Source: Geomonas oryzae (GTDB taxonomy: Bacteria; Desulfobacterota; Desulfuromonadia; Geobacterales; Geobacteraceae). From it: a stretch of 64,000 nt of DNA. This document shows, one piece after another, positions 1 to 9,124 of the stretch (its first letter is position 1; every line of letters starts with the position of its first letter). The stretch lies in contig NZ_RAHW01000007.1 in assembly GCF_004117875.1 (NCBI RefSeq), forward strand, positions 62,001 through 126,000, given 5' to 3'. The notes under the pieces were generated by a model. The model ran no database searches and was not told the origin of the DNA. It saw only the letters and a program-made list of their open reading frames with translations. A program made the position numbers and the translations under genes.

Positions 1-1
1 T

Positions 2-1405
2 GTGGATAAAGTTGGAATTTGGTCACTAGTACTTGCCTCAACGTCAATTTCTCAGATTGCAAACATGGGTATGTCAGGAGGGATAGTCAAATTCGTAGCC
101 AAATACTTTTCACAGTGTGAACCAGAAAAAGTAAATGGCGTGGTTCAAACTGCTTTGTTAGCATTAACAGTTGTGAGCGGGCTAATGCTTTTACTTTCTT
201 ATCCTGCATGTTACTACGTTCTATCTTTGGTCTTAACTTCAAACAGGTTACCGGAAGCATTAGCAGTCTTGCCTCATGCTCTTATTGCAGTTTGGATCAT
301 GTTGATAGGCACGGTTTTTCAATCTTGCTTGGACGGTGTCCAAAGAATGGACCTGAGGAGTACAACGCAGATAACAGGGGCGCTGGTCTACCTCGCGTTC
401 TGCCTTCTGCTTGTGAGGGATTTCGGCCTGCTTGGCTTGGCATGGGCCAGAATCATCCAAAATTTCTACATTGTTGCCTCAAGCTGCTTTTTACTGAAAA
501 GATATCATCCACAAATCTCACTTTTTCCACAAAGTTGGGACAGATCATTATTTAAAGAAATGATCGGGTATGGGACAAGCTTCCAGGTCATGTCGTTGAT
601 GAGCATGCTTTATGATCCAATTACAAAAGCGATACTTAGCAAGTTCGGCGAACTCACTCTTGTCGGATATTACGAGATGGCGTCGCGAATGGTAGCGCAA
701 CTGCAATCTGTCACTACCTCTGCCAACGGTGTCATTGTTCCTGTTGTAGCAGAATTACAGGAAAAATCACCGGAGAAGATCAAACATCTCTATCTAACTT
801 CTTACCAAGCAATGTTTTATATATCACTACCGTCATATTCGTTTGTGATAATGATCGCACCTTTTGTTTCCAAGTTATGGATAGGCCATTACGAACCAAG
901 CTTTGTAATATTTGCAACATTTCTCACAGTTGGATGGCTTCTTAATTCCTTGAACAGCCCGGCCTACTTCGCTTACCTTGGAACAGGCGATCTTTACTGG
1001 AATACGTTCTCACATGTCACCATCGCAGTTTCTAACACACTCATAGGAATTTTACTTGGCCTTATTTTCGGAGGGGCAGGAGTTGTTGCAGGTCGAGCGT
1101 GCTCCATTGCACTAGGGAGTTGTGTAATAACCAGTTCATTTCACTTCAAGAACGGTATCTCATTGAAGGATTTGTTGCCAGAATCAAGTAGGTTAATGTT
1201 CAGCGCCTGTTCATTGGGTATTGTCGCCTCTATTTCATTAAATTTGTTATACCACGTTTCATTTGATTCAATAAGCGCAGTTTACAGTTTAGTTTTAACT
1301 GTAGTGTCTTTACTTATCCTGACTTCAATGTGGTTTCATCCAATCAGGCATGAGATTTGGTTACAAATCAATGCAAGTTTTAGAAAAAACATTGACGTAC
1401 TGTGA
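2..1405 (+). CDS. Wzx-type polysaccharide flippase, 5' partial
   Basis: Inner-membrane oligosaccharide flippase of the MOP/MATE superfamily, moving lipid-linked repeat units to the periplasmic face. The 467 visible residues are almost entirely hydrophobic helices. The first residues (KVGIWSLVLA, then GMSGGIVKFVAKYF) match the stretch after the first helix in this family, so roughly 30 N-terminal residues lie outside the window and the GTG at position 2 is not the real start. The TGA overlaps an upstream GTG of the next frame. The gene is AT-richer than everything after 11.3 kb. It sits with Wzy and glycosyltransferases, which supports the Wzx role. Family call is firm; substrate unknown. Confidence 0.88.
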   Translation: MDKVGIWSLVLASTSISQIANMGMSGGIVKFVAKYFSQCEPEKVNGVVQTALLALTVVSGLMLLLSYPACYYVLSLVLTSNRLPEALAVLPHALIAVWIMLIGTVFQSCLDGVQRMDLRSTTQITGALVYLAFCLLLVRDFGLLGLAWARIIQNFYIVASSCFLLKRYHPQISLFPQSWDRSLFKEMIGYGTSFQVMSLMSMLYDPITKAILSKFGELTLVGYYEMASRMVAQLQSVTTSANGVIVPVVAELQEKSPEKIKHLYLTSYQAMFYISLPSYSFVIMIAPFVSKLWIGHYEPSFVIFATFLTVGWLLNSLNSPAYFAYLGTGDLYWNTFSHVTIAVSNTLIGILLGLIFGGAGVVAGRACSIALGSCVITSSFHFKNGISLKDLLPESSRLMFSACSLGIVASISLNLLYHVSFDSISAVYSLVLTVVSLLILTSMWFHPIRHEIWLQINASFRKNIDVL

Positions 1406-1452
1406 AGCTTAAAACGGTAGCATCCTCTTTTATCACAACAAGGAATACCAAC

Positions 1453-2631
1453 ATGTTTAAAAGCATATTCATAACGGCCTCACAGGGAGACGAAGGCCAA
1501 AACTTCGAACATATCATGAGGGTCATTTTCCTAAGCAGATTCTCAGCACTCACCATCATAGTCACATCTGGAGCAAATTTTGACCGCTACCTTCATCCGG
1601 GCACCAAGACCGTCAGATCTCCTTTTTCTGGGAAATTAGGCCTGATTTTTTACTCAACTTACTGGTTATTTAAGCACCGTAAGTATCTGGATGATGCCAT
1701 ATTAGTTTGTGAGCCCACAGTGACAGGTGTGGTAGGTTTCATCGCAAAACACTTCGCCAACATCAAATGGATCGTTGACGTTTGGGATATCCCCATTAGA
1801 CACATCAAGAGTCCTGACACAGTAAACGGACTTGCTGAATTCCGCATCGCGCTCACCAGACGAGTCATGAGGTTGGTCTACAAAACTGCAGATCTGTTTA
1901 TTGTGGGTATCAAAACTAATTTTCAGTTTGAATTTTACCGAATTCCAGAGAGGAAGATCCTTGCTTGGCAAACCACAATATGGTTACCAGAACAAAGTAT
2001 GGACGCAAGCGATAATGAATTCTCTCCATTCAACGTGTTATGCATGAAGAGTTTGCATTCTCATGAATGCGGTCTGGATATCCTCCTGCGGGCTTTTTCA
2101 ATATTTAAAGCTCAAGCACCAGATTCTCGTCTTTGGATCATTGGGAAAATTAGAGAGGATGCTGAATCCTCGATTAAACAATTTGCTGCCGTCGAGGATG
2201 TAGAGTATTTTGGCTTTTTGGAGCATAAGCAATTAATGAACATGATCAGGCGAGCAAATGTCTGTGTCATCCCATGGCGCAATGAGGTTGACAATGCTCA
2301 ACTTTATCCAACCAAGGTAATGGAGTATATGACAGAAGGGAAAGTTGTGCTCGCAGCTAAAGTCGCTGGAATTTCTGAGATGATCGTAGATGGAGAAGAC
2401 GGAATCCTACATCGGGCTGGAGATGCTGATGATCTTGCAGGAAAGTTGTTCACATTATACAAGGACAAGGAACTAAGAAAACGTTTAAGCGATAACGCAA
2501 GGAAGTACCATCCCAGATTTGACACCATACGTAAACACGAGGAAATTTTCAATGCGCTCAAAAGGCTGGTAAATGACGATTCAGCCACTGATCTAACCGG
2601 AATCAGGCCCCTAAATTTGCCTTCAAAGTAA
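1453..2631 (+). CDS. Glycosyltransferase family 4 (GT-B)
   Basis: Retaining sugar transferase, probably cytoplasmic and membrane-associated, adding a sugar to the lipid-linked repeat. The C-terminal half carries the GT4 nucleotide-sugar signature (YPTKVMEYMTEGKVVLAA then GISEMIVDGEDG), with the E-x7-E type arrangement. The frame is open from GTG 1402, overlapping the flippase stop, but ATG 1453 has an AAGGA 8 nt upstream and gives a normal GT4 N-terminus (MFKSIFITASQGDEG), so I chose it (392 aa). The sugar and linkage cannot be read from the sequence. Confidence 0.85.
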   Translation: MFKSIFITASQGDEGQNFEHIMRVIFLSRFSALTIIVTSGANFDRYLHPGTKTVRSPFSGKLGLIFYSTYWLFKHRKYLDDAILVCEPTVTGVVGFIAKHFANIKWIVDVWDIPIRHIKSPDTVNGLAEFRIALTRRVMRLVYKTADLFIVGIKTNFQFEFYRIPERKILAWQTTIWLPEQSMDASDNEFSPFNVLCMKSLHSHECGLDILLRAFSIFKAQAPDSRLWIIGKIREDAESSIKQFAAVEDVEYFGFLEHKQLMNMIRRANVCVIPWRNEVDNAQLYPTKVMEYMTEGKVVLAAKVAGISEMIVDGEDGILHRAGDADDLAGKLFTLYKDKELRKRLSDNARKYHPRFDTIRKHEEIFNALKRLVNDDSATDLTGIRPLNLPSK

Positions 2632-2677
2632 ATACATGTACTAGCTGTGCAAAGTGTAAATCACGAACAAAACAATC

Positions 2678-4003
2678 GTGAAAAACAACCATTTTATAAT
2701 AGCAGCCACCACTATTTGCTTTTTCGTCCTCAGCCTATTTCTGCCAGGACCGCGGGACTGGTTCATGTCTTTAAGAAGAAAGCCGCTTGTGGCGTTCCTC
2801 GTATTCCTGTCACTCGTCGCAGCAATCTTTCTAAGCGGCGCACGAGAGGGTAAAGCCGTGGGTGACGAACTAATTGACGCGCTGCGTCTTCTCCGAATCA
2901 TCATTCTTTCCGTAATGTGTACAATGGCGCTATTGGCCTATCTATTGAAAAGTAAGCGAGCTAGCGCCAGTGCCAGTTTATTCTTTTTCGCCATTTACGG
3001 TCTTCTTGCGATGTTGTCAGGGACTTATTCCTTATTCCCAATGTTATCCATGTATAAAGCATTTGAAGTAATCACATTTGTGGCTTTAGGGCTCGCGGTA
3101 GGCGCCTATCTCCACACGTGGCGCGATATAGAAGATGCAGTTAATATTGTTCTCGTATCGGTATGGTACCTCGTACTTTCTGCCTCGGTCGGAATAGCAC
3201 TTGCCCATAAAGAGGCGTTGGGCAATCCGCTTGTTGATAACTCTTTTACATTTACCTTTGGAGGTGTTTTCCCAGCCATCAATCCAAACTCCCTGACACA
3301 ATTTTCCGGGATCTTAGCCGTGTGTGTCATTTCTTGGTTGTTCACTCAGCAAAGACACAATAGTTACATAGGACTCTCAATCATTCTCTGTGTCAGCATC
3401 ACTACCATGATCCTGGCTCATAGCCGCACCTCACTGTTTGCTTTTATAGCTGCCACGACATTGGTGGTTATAACATACAGGAAAATACTTTTAGCTGCTT
3501 CATTCATAACCCTGGGAGCGTTTATGACATTAGTTCTCCCTTTATGCGACTTCTTGATGAGTTATTTTATGAGAGGTCAGTCGTCTGAGCATTTCACCTC
3601 TCTCACAGGACGTACTCTTTTCTGGCCCTTAGTCCTTGACCAAGTTTATAAATCTCCCATCGTTGGACATGGCTTCTATGCCAGTCAGTTTATGCTGTTC
3701 GGCGTGCCGAGCGTCGACAATACGTATCTTGAGGTATTACTCGGACTTGGAATTATCGGGCTTGCTGCCTTTTCGATCGTTGTCGCAAGCGTCACGTACA
3801 ACATCTGGCTATCCAGACATAAAGCGTGCACTGGGTCGCTTGAACATCGGCTGATTTGGACAGAAATCGCCGTGATCTTTATTTTCCTTTTCTTTCGTAG
3901 TTTAACAGGCCCATCCTTTCAAAATCTCAACTTTAACCTTACGATTTTTGTTTTCGTAATGGTCTGTGCCTCTGCCATTCGCCGTATAGTCGTCCATCAA
4001 TAA
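2678..4003 (+). CDS. O-antigen ligase/polymerase (Wzy-like) membrane protein
   Basis: About 11-12 hydrophobic segments across 441 residues, with the Wzy_C/O-antigen ligase region near residues 300-380 (TGRTLFWPLVLDQVYKSP, then GHGFYASQFM and DNTYLEVLLGLGIIGL). Proteins of this family polymerise repeat units in the periplasm or ligate glycan to an acceptor; polymerase is favoured here because a flippase and several glycosyltransferases flank it. Start is uncertain: GTG 2678 has no clear ribosome site and ATG 2765 (MSLRRKPLVAF) is an alternative. Low GC like its neighbours. Confidence 0.82.
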   Translation: MKNNHFIIAATTICFFVLSLFLPGPRDWFMSLRRKPLVAFLVFLSLVAAIFLSGAREGKAVGDELIDALRLLRIIILSVMCTMALLAYLLKSKRASASASLFFFAIYGLLAMLSGTYSLFPMLSMYKAFEVITFVALGLAVGAYLHTWRDIEDAVNIVLVSVWYLVLSASVGIALAHKEALGNPLVDNSFTFTFGGVFPAINPNSLTQFSGILAVCVISWLFTQQRHNSYIGLSIILCVSITTMILAHSRTSLFAFIAATTLVVITYRKILLAASFITLGAFMTLVLPLCDFLMSYFMRGQSSEHFTSLTGRTLFWPLVLDQVYKSPIVGHGFYASQFMLFGVPSVDNTYLEVLLGLGIIGLAAFSIVVASVTYNIWLSRHKACTGSLEHRLIWTEIAVIFIFLFFRSLTGPSFQNLNFNLTIFVFVMVCASAIRRIVVHQ

Positions 4004-4109
4004 ACTAATCTGCGGCCACGGGTAGACCCGATCAGGTCGCTCCCTACAGCGACTCCAAGTATGGAACCAGAAACCCGAGCGCTTCTCCACACAAAATGAA
4101 CGGCTCAAC

Positions 4110-5303
4110 ATGTTAAAACTTCGAAATGCTACCGTTGGTTGGCTTGTGCCAATTCTAGGCTCAGGCGGTAGCCTTCTATACAATCAATCCTTGTTTGAAT
4201 CTCTTTCGGAACGCTGCCACTCTTTCCGTGTATTTACGACCGAATTCCATGGAGACAAGGAGCCTTTGAAATTCAAAGTTGAATGCCTTGGCGGAATCAG
4301 AAGGATGTACCCGCCCGAAAGGATAGCCAACCAGGGAACACAGGGGCGCCTTGATGAAATCTGCCTGATCAATCCTGCAGTAATGGCACCTCTACGCTAT
4401 TACCGCCCTGACCTTCTCATAACGAATGAATTCAGCCTCTTGTCCCTTTACGCAATAATTTATCGTCTACTATTTAATGGAGTCCGCGTATTACTGGTGA
4501 TGGAAACACGGCCTTGTTTTGCCCAAAATAAACTAATATCACTTCTTAGGCGGGTACTTCGTACTGCAGTAGCCAATAATGTTGATGTCATCCTTACAAA
4601 TAACCTTGAGGGACAGGATTATCTTGTCGATGTATTGCATGCTCCAGAGAGAAATATTGTAGTACGCCCTTATGTAGTATCTGATATGGCATTAATGTCC
4701 GGAATAGCAAGAAACGATCTTTGTAAAGGTCAACCCTCAAGGAAGTCCCCCCCCACAATACGTTTCCTTTTCGTAGGGCGTCTAGTCGAACTGAAAGGAC
4801 TGCAGTATGTACTAGATGGTATGAAGTTACTTATGCACAAGTATCGTGGGCGTTTCATATTTGATGTCGTGGGAGATGGACCATACAGAGAAAACCTGGA
4901 GCAACAATCCCACGCTTTGGGATTATCCGATCACGTTGTCTTCCATGGAAAACAACCATATTCTGGATTATGGGCGTGGTATAAGGAAGCCGACGTATTT
5001 TTATTCCCAACGTTAGGGGATTATCGGGCCTTGGCACCGTTCGAGGCAATATCCATGGCACTGCCAATCATAGCTTCTATTCATGACGGTGGCATCGGAG
5101 AAACCGTTGACGAGGGGCGAAATGGATTTTCAATCGAACCGCGAGATACCAAGGCTTTGGTCGAAATCCTCTCACGCTTTCTGGAGTCGCCAGCTATTAT
5201 CCCCCATTTCAGCAGGAGGTCACTCGAAATTGCTTCTGCCTACACCTTGGACAAGGCTGTAGACTCCTTAGCCTATGCATGCGAGAGAGCACTGCATTCC
5301 TGA
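4110..5303 (+). CDS. Glycosyltransferase family 4 (GT-B)
   Basis: 397-residue GT4 enzyme. N-terminal Rossmann half starts with VGWLVPILGSGGS; C-terminal donor-binding half has RFLFVGRLVELKGLQYVLDG, DVVGDGPYRENLEQ, and the acidic signature RALAPFEAISMALPIIAS with GGIGETVDEGRNGF. Expected to add one sugar to a lipid-linked intermediate. A 106-bp gap separates it from the Wzy gene. ATG 4110 is the first start that keeps the family N-terminus, though its ribosome site is weak. Donor and acceptor unknown. Confidence 0.86.
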   Translation: MLKLRNATVGWLVPILGSGGSLLYNQSLFESLSERCHSFRVFTTEFHGDKEPLKFKVECLGGIRRMYPPERIANQGTQGRLDEICLINPAVMAPLRYYRPDLLITNEFSLLSLYAIIYRLLFNGVRVLLVMETRPCFAQNKLISLLRRVLRTAVANNVDVILTNNLEGQDYLVDVLHAPERNIVVRPYVVSDMALMSGIARNDLCKGQPSRKSPPTIRFLFVGRLVELKGLQYVLDGMKLLMHKYRGRFIFDVVGDGPYRENLEQQSHALGLSDHVVFHGKQPYSGLWAWYKEADVFLFPTLGDYRALAPFEAISMALPIIASIHDGGIGETVDEGRNGFSIEPRDTKALVEILSRFLESPAIIPHFSRRSLEIASAYTLDKAVDSLAYACERALHS

Positions 5304-5373
5304 TGTTGTTCCCCAAGCAACTCCTTCCCTTTACGTACACTCAGGCCATTAGAGAAGAAGAAGGAACATCGCT

Positions 5374-7836
5374 ATGACAGGAACTGAAACGTCTAGATCA
5401 TACCTCCTTTTGGCGATTCTCGAAAGGATTGAGGCAAGACATGTCCCCTACGCCATCTTAACGCCCGCTAGCGGTCAGGTCCCTGACACTACTTCCGATG
5501 TTGATCTGGCGCTTGATGCTGATCCTAGAAGCACAATAGAGCCTATTCTTCTAGAAATGCAGGGTCTAGGAGAGGTTAAGATCCTTCAGCGGTTGTACTA
5601 CGAGGTGCCGGCAGGCTTTTGCTACACATTGGTTTCAAACGAGCAACAAAATCAAGATATTTTGTCCCTCGATTGCCTCTGGGATCCTTATGGCATCAGT
5701 CGTTACAACATAAATACTCTTGAGTTGGTGGCAAGACGGGTAAAGGAGCAATGGGGGTACCGGGCTAGCGATGTAGACCTTGCCGTCTATTTTTTGAAAA
5801 AAAGAGCGGCCAAAGCTGCCCATTTCATGCTCACTACTAACAAGAGCCAACTGGACAATCTACAGCAAATTCTTCAACGACTGCAAGCGGCGGATTACCT
5901 TATAATAAAAGAGAGTTTCCAAGGCTGCGATACAGAGGGAATCATCAAATCCATTGGGACAGCAAAAACCTTAAAAGATGCCAACTCAGCAATAATGCGC
6001 GTTTGGCAAGCCTGGGGAAAACATCGCTGGAGTAGACACCCGTTGCTGTGGCTTCACAGTCTGTGGAGAAACTTTCTCCGGCTGACTCACCGACTGTTAC
6101 ACCCCACGGGCCTTTTCGTAGTTCTTGTGGGGCCAGACGGTTGTGGAAAATCCACGATCGCCCAAGCCGTAACCCAGAAACGACCACGAATATACAGGCG
6201 ATCATGGTCTTTCCATTGGCGTCCCGGTTTTCTGCCAAAACTCTCCAGATATATGCAGAGACCAACTCCAGCGAGTCCTGAACCACAACGAGAAGCCGTT
6301 TACGGAACAGTCACTTCATTTGTGAGGTATCTATACTATCTTACCGATTTCACATTTGGCTATTGGTTTCTGGTCTACCCACAAAAAGTGGCAACCGCCC
6401 TCATTGTCGGCGAGCGATGGTATTATGACATCATCGTTAATCCGCAACGCTATGGCTTCCGCCTCCCTTCTTCTGTTTTGCGGTTTGGACAAAGATTTGT
6501 GCCGAGACCTGATATTGTTTTTATGCTGAAGGCTTCAGCGACTGAAGTTTATAGACGCAAGCCAGAATTGACTACCGAAGAAATCAAGACTCAAATTGAT
6601 AAATTCGATCTTCTTCTCGTCAACGAGCCAACAGTTGAAATTGACACGGGAACAGATGAATTGAGTTCAATCCAGAGGGTACAGTTCGAAATTTTGGAAG
6701 AATCAGCACGGGTTACCGGTCAACGTCTTAAACACGTTCTGACATGGGTTGGATTTGGGCCCCGTTCCGGCACCAAAGTCTGGCGACACCCCAAAGTCCC
6801 CCCACGGAGAGCGCTACAATTGTATCATCCCGCATCAACGACAGGGCGGTTGGCAAAATCTGTCGCGTCAATTCTCCCATCCCCTCTGTCCACCCGTTTA
6901 CTCTTCCGCACATTGCCATCATCAGCAGTAGTTGAAAGGCTGTGTCAATATTCCAAGACAATACAAAGTATCTTATCTGAGCCAACAGCCACAGTCAGTT
7001 TTGCCACAGGCACTCCAGGACCGCACCGCAAAACGGTAGCCCAGGTCGCAGTGGACGATACAGTAAGCGCGTATGTCAAGCTCGACATAAACAACACACT
7101 TAAAGTACTTTTTGATACAGAGAACGCTGCCCTGACGTTAATTACTAAATCTCAAGCGACTCCATTCAGGCATCCCGTAGTTCTCTATGACGCAATAGTG
7201 GAAAACATTCGGTATTTATTCCTTAGTGGGCCAGAAAATGGTTCACACGCACGACATCTAAAACCGGACCACTTGGACAGGTTGTTTCTTACGTACTGGA
7301 TAGATGCAGAGTCAGCATCAATTCAGTTAAACGACCTCCTTACGAACATTGTCACACACTATTACGAAAGCGCCCTCCCCTTAGTTCTGACTAGCGCCAT
7401 AGACTTCGTGAGAACCAGTTTCAAGGAAAGCGCTGCGCGTGCGTGGCCCAGCCACGGAGACTACGCCCCGTGGAACACCCTGCTGCTCAGTGACAACTCC
7501 CTCTATGTATTTGACTGGGAATATTTCGATGTCCAAGCGCCTGCATTGCAGGATTTCTTCCACCGAATTTTCATGCCGGCCAAGTTGAGTGAATCTCTCT
7601 CCCCGAAGCAACTCATCATGCGCCTGCTGTCCATACGCAATGACACCTTTTGGGGGCCGATACTGGACTATTCAGGAGTGCGCGATCATGAGTTACCCGG
7701 GTATCTAATGCTTTACCTGTTGAGGCAGGTAACCCGTCAAGAAACCGTTGCCATTTCAGAAAACACCTCCACGTCCTATGTCCTCGCCTGCATACACAGT
7801 CTCCTTTTGCAATCAAACTATCCAGACATCACATGA
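5374..7836 (+). CDS. Three-domain fusion: NTase-like, thymidylate-kinase-like P-loop, and APH/choline-kinase-like phosphotransferase
   Basis: An 820-residue fusion. Residues about 20-60 contain TSDVDLALDAD, resembling the nucleotidyltransferase D-x-D pocket. Around residue 253 is a Walker A loop (GPDGCGKS) followed by ERWYYD and PDIVFMLKAS, as in thymidylate-kinase-like P-loop kinases. Around residue 694 is HGDYAPWNTL with FDWEYFD downstream, the catalytic and metal-binding motifs of aminoglycoside/choline-kinase phosphotransferases. A good ribosome site (AGAAGGA) precedes ATG 5374, and the stop overlaps the next GT start by ATGA, so it is co-translated with sugar-transfer genes. A role phosphorylating a sugar or lipid intermediate is inference; I cannot name the substrate. 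Confidence 0.75.
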   Translation: MTGTETSRSYLLLAILERIEARHVPYAILTPASGQVPDTTSDVDLALDADPRSTIEPILLEMQGLGEVKILQRLYYEVPAGFCYTLVSNEQQNQDILSLDCLWDPYGISRYNINTLELVARRVKEQWGYRASDVDLAVYFLKKRAAKAAHFMLTTNKSQLDNLQQILQRLQAADYLIIKESFQGCDTEGIIKSIGTAKTLKDANSAIMRVWQAWGKHRWSRHPLLWLHSLWRNFLRLTHRLLHPTGLFVVLVGPDGCGKSTIAQAVTQKRPRIYRRSWSFHWRPGFLPKLSRYMQRPTPASPEPQREAVYGTVTSFVRYLYYLTDFTFGYWFLVYPQKVATALIVGERWYYDIIVNPQRYGFRLPSSVLRFGQRFVPRPDIVFMLKASATEVYRRKPELTTEEIKTQIDKFDLLLVNEPTVEIDTGTDELSSIQRVQFEILEESARVTGQRLKHVLTWVGFGPRSGTKVWRHPKVPPRRALQLYHPASTTGRLAKSVASILPSPLSTRLLFRTLPSSAVVERLCQYSKTIQSILSEPTATVSFATGTPGPHRKTVAQVAVDDTVSAYVKLDINNTLKVLFDTENAALTLITKSQATPFRHPVVLYDAIVENIRYLFLSGPENGSHARHLKPDHLDRLFLTYWIDAESASIQLNDLLTNIVTHYYESALPLVLTSAIDFVRTSFKESAARAWPSHGDYAPWNTLLLSDNSLYVFDWEYFDVQAPALQDFFHRIFMPAKLSESLSPKQLIMRLLSIRNDTFWGPILDYSGVRDHELPGYLMLYLLRQVTRQETVAISENTSTSYVLACIHSLLLQSNYPDIT

Positions 7837-9089
7837 AAGTACTCGTCTCCGCCTATGCCTGCGAACCCAATAAAGGTTCAGAACCAGGAATTGGATGGAA
7901 TCTGGCAAAACAAGCTGCCCTGTTCCATGAAGTATGGGTGCTGACCAGAAGGAACAATCGCGAAGTGATTGAGGAGGAAATGCGTTTAAATCCTTGCACG
8001 TCTTTGCACTTTATATACATAGATTTACCTGGTTGGTTTTGTTTTTGGAAAAGAGGCGCAAAAGGACTCCATATTTACTACTGTCTCTGGCAGGTTGCGG
8101 CTTACCGTCACGCAAAACGCCTTCTTAGAGAAATCGACTTTGATCTAGCACACCACCTGACGTTTGGCAACGTCTGGCTCCCCACCCTCCTTTGGAAGCT
8201 ACCAATTCCTTTTATTTGGGGGCCACTGGGGGGGTACGAAACAATTCCTCTGACATTTTGGAGGATGTTCAAATTGAAATGGAAGTTGTTTGAATTCATC
8301 AGATGCCTAATTCGGTTCTGGGCACGCTATCTTGATCCTTTAACCATGAGAACAGGGGAAAAGGCGTCAATTATAATAAGTCGCACTTTTGAGACCGAAT
8401 TAGCATTGTTAAAAGCATTTCCAGGCAAGATTCGATCTATGCCAGGAAATGGTCTTAACAGATACGAAATTGAAGATAAATTTTTGAGTTATTGCAACCC
8501 AATTGATACGCCCATACTCAACGTGCTAATGGTGGGAAGAATGATCCACTGGAAAGGATTTGACATGGGAATCCAGGCCTTTAAAAGATTGGCTACGGCT
8601 AACACTGCCGCAAAATTACATATTGTCGGATCAGGCCCGGAAGAGAAACACCTGAGAAGCCTTTGTTCGTCCATTGGTATCGGCGAGAAGGTCATTTTTC
8701 ACGGCCAAACGAGCCACCAGGAAGCCTTGGGCCACTTTGAAAAAGCTGATATTTTACTACACCCAAGCCTGAAAGACTCTGCCTGTTCCGTCATCTTTGA
8801 GGCCATGGCAGTCGGAATCCCGGTAGTTTGCTTGAATTGCGGGGGGCCTGGCGAGGTCGTAACTGAAGCATCCGGCATCAAGATCACTCTCAAGAACCCA
8901 CGTCAAGCAGTAGAAGATTTAGCCGCAGCGCTCATTCATCTAGGCAATGACAAGGCGTTGAGGCAGGCGCTCGGCGCTGAGGGAAGAAGGCGATTGGAAG
9001 AGTTTCTCTGGGAGCAGCAGGGATACGCTCAAAGGGAACTTTACATCGAAGCTGTCTCTGCCGAGGCATTCAAACACAGGCAGAATTAG
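7833..9089 (+). CDS. Glycosyltransferase family 4 (GT-B)
   Basis: 418-residue GT4 enzyme. N-terminus KVLVSAYACEPNKGSEPGIG is a recognisable acceptor-domain opening of this subfamily; the C-terminal half has VLMVGRMIHWKGFDMGI, LHIVGSGPEEKHLRSL and the donor-site block SVIFEAMAVGIPVVCLN with GGPGEVV. Starts inside the stop of the three-domain fusion (ATGA overlap), indicating translational coupling. Expected to extend the lipid-linked repeat; sugar unknown. Confidence 0.87.
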   Translation: MKVLVSAYACEPNKGSEPGIGWNLAKQAALFHEVWVLTRRNNREVIEEEMRLNPCTSLHFIYIDLPGWFCFWKRGAKGLHIYYCLWQVAAYRHAKRLLREIDFDLAHHLTFGNVWLPTLLWKLPIPFIWGPLGGYETIPLTFWRMFKLKWKLFEFIRCLIRFWARYLDPLTMRTGEKASIIISRTFETELALLKAFPGKIRSMPGNGLNRYEIEDKFLSYCNPIDTPILNVLMVGRMIHWKGFDMGIQAFKRLATANTAAKLHIVGSGPEEKHLRSLCSSIGIGEKVIFHGQTSHQEALGHFEKADILLHPSLKDSACSVIFEAMAVGIPVVCLNCGGPGEVVTEASGIKITLKNPRQAVEDLAAALIHLGNDKALRQALGAEGRRRLEEFLWEQQGYAQRELYIEAVSAEAFKHRQN

Positions 9090-9124
9090 TCGGCAAAACC
9101 AATCGAAGACCTTCTAGCAAAGCA

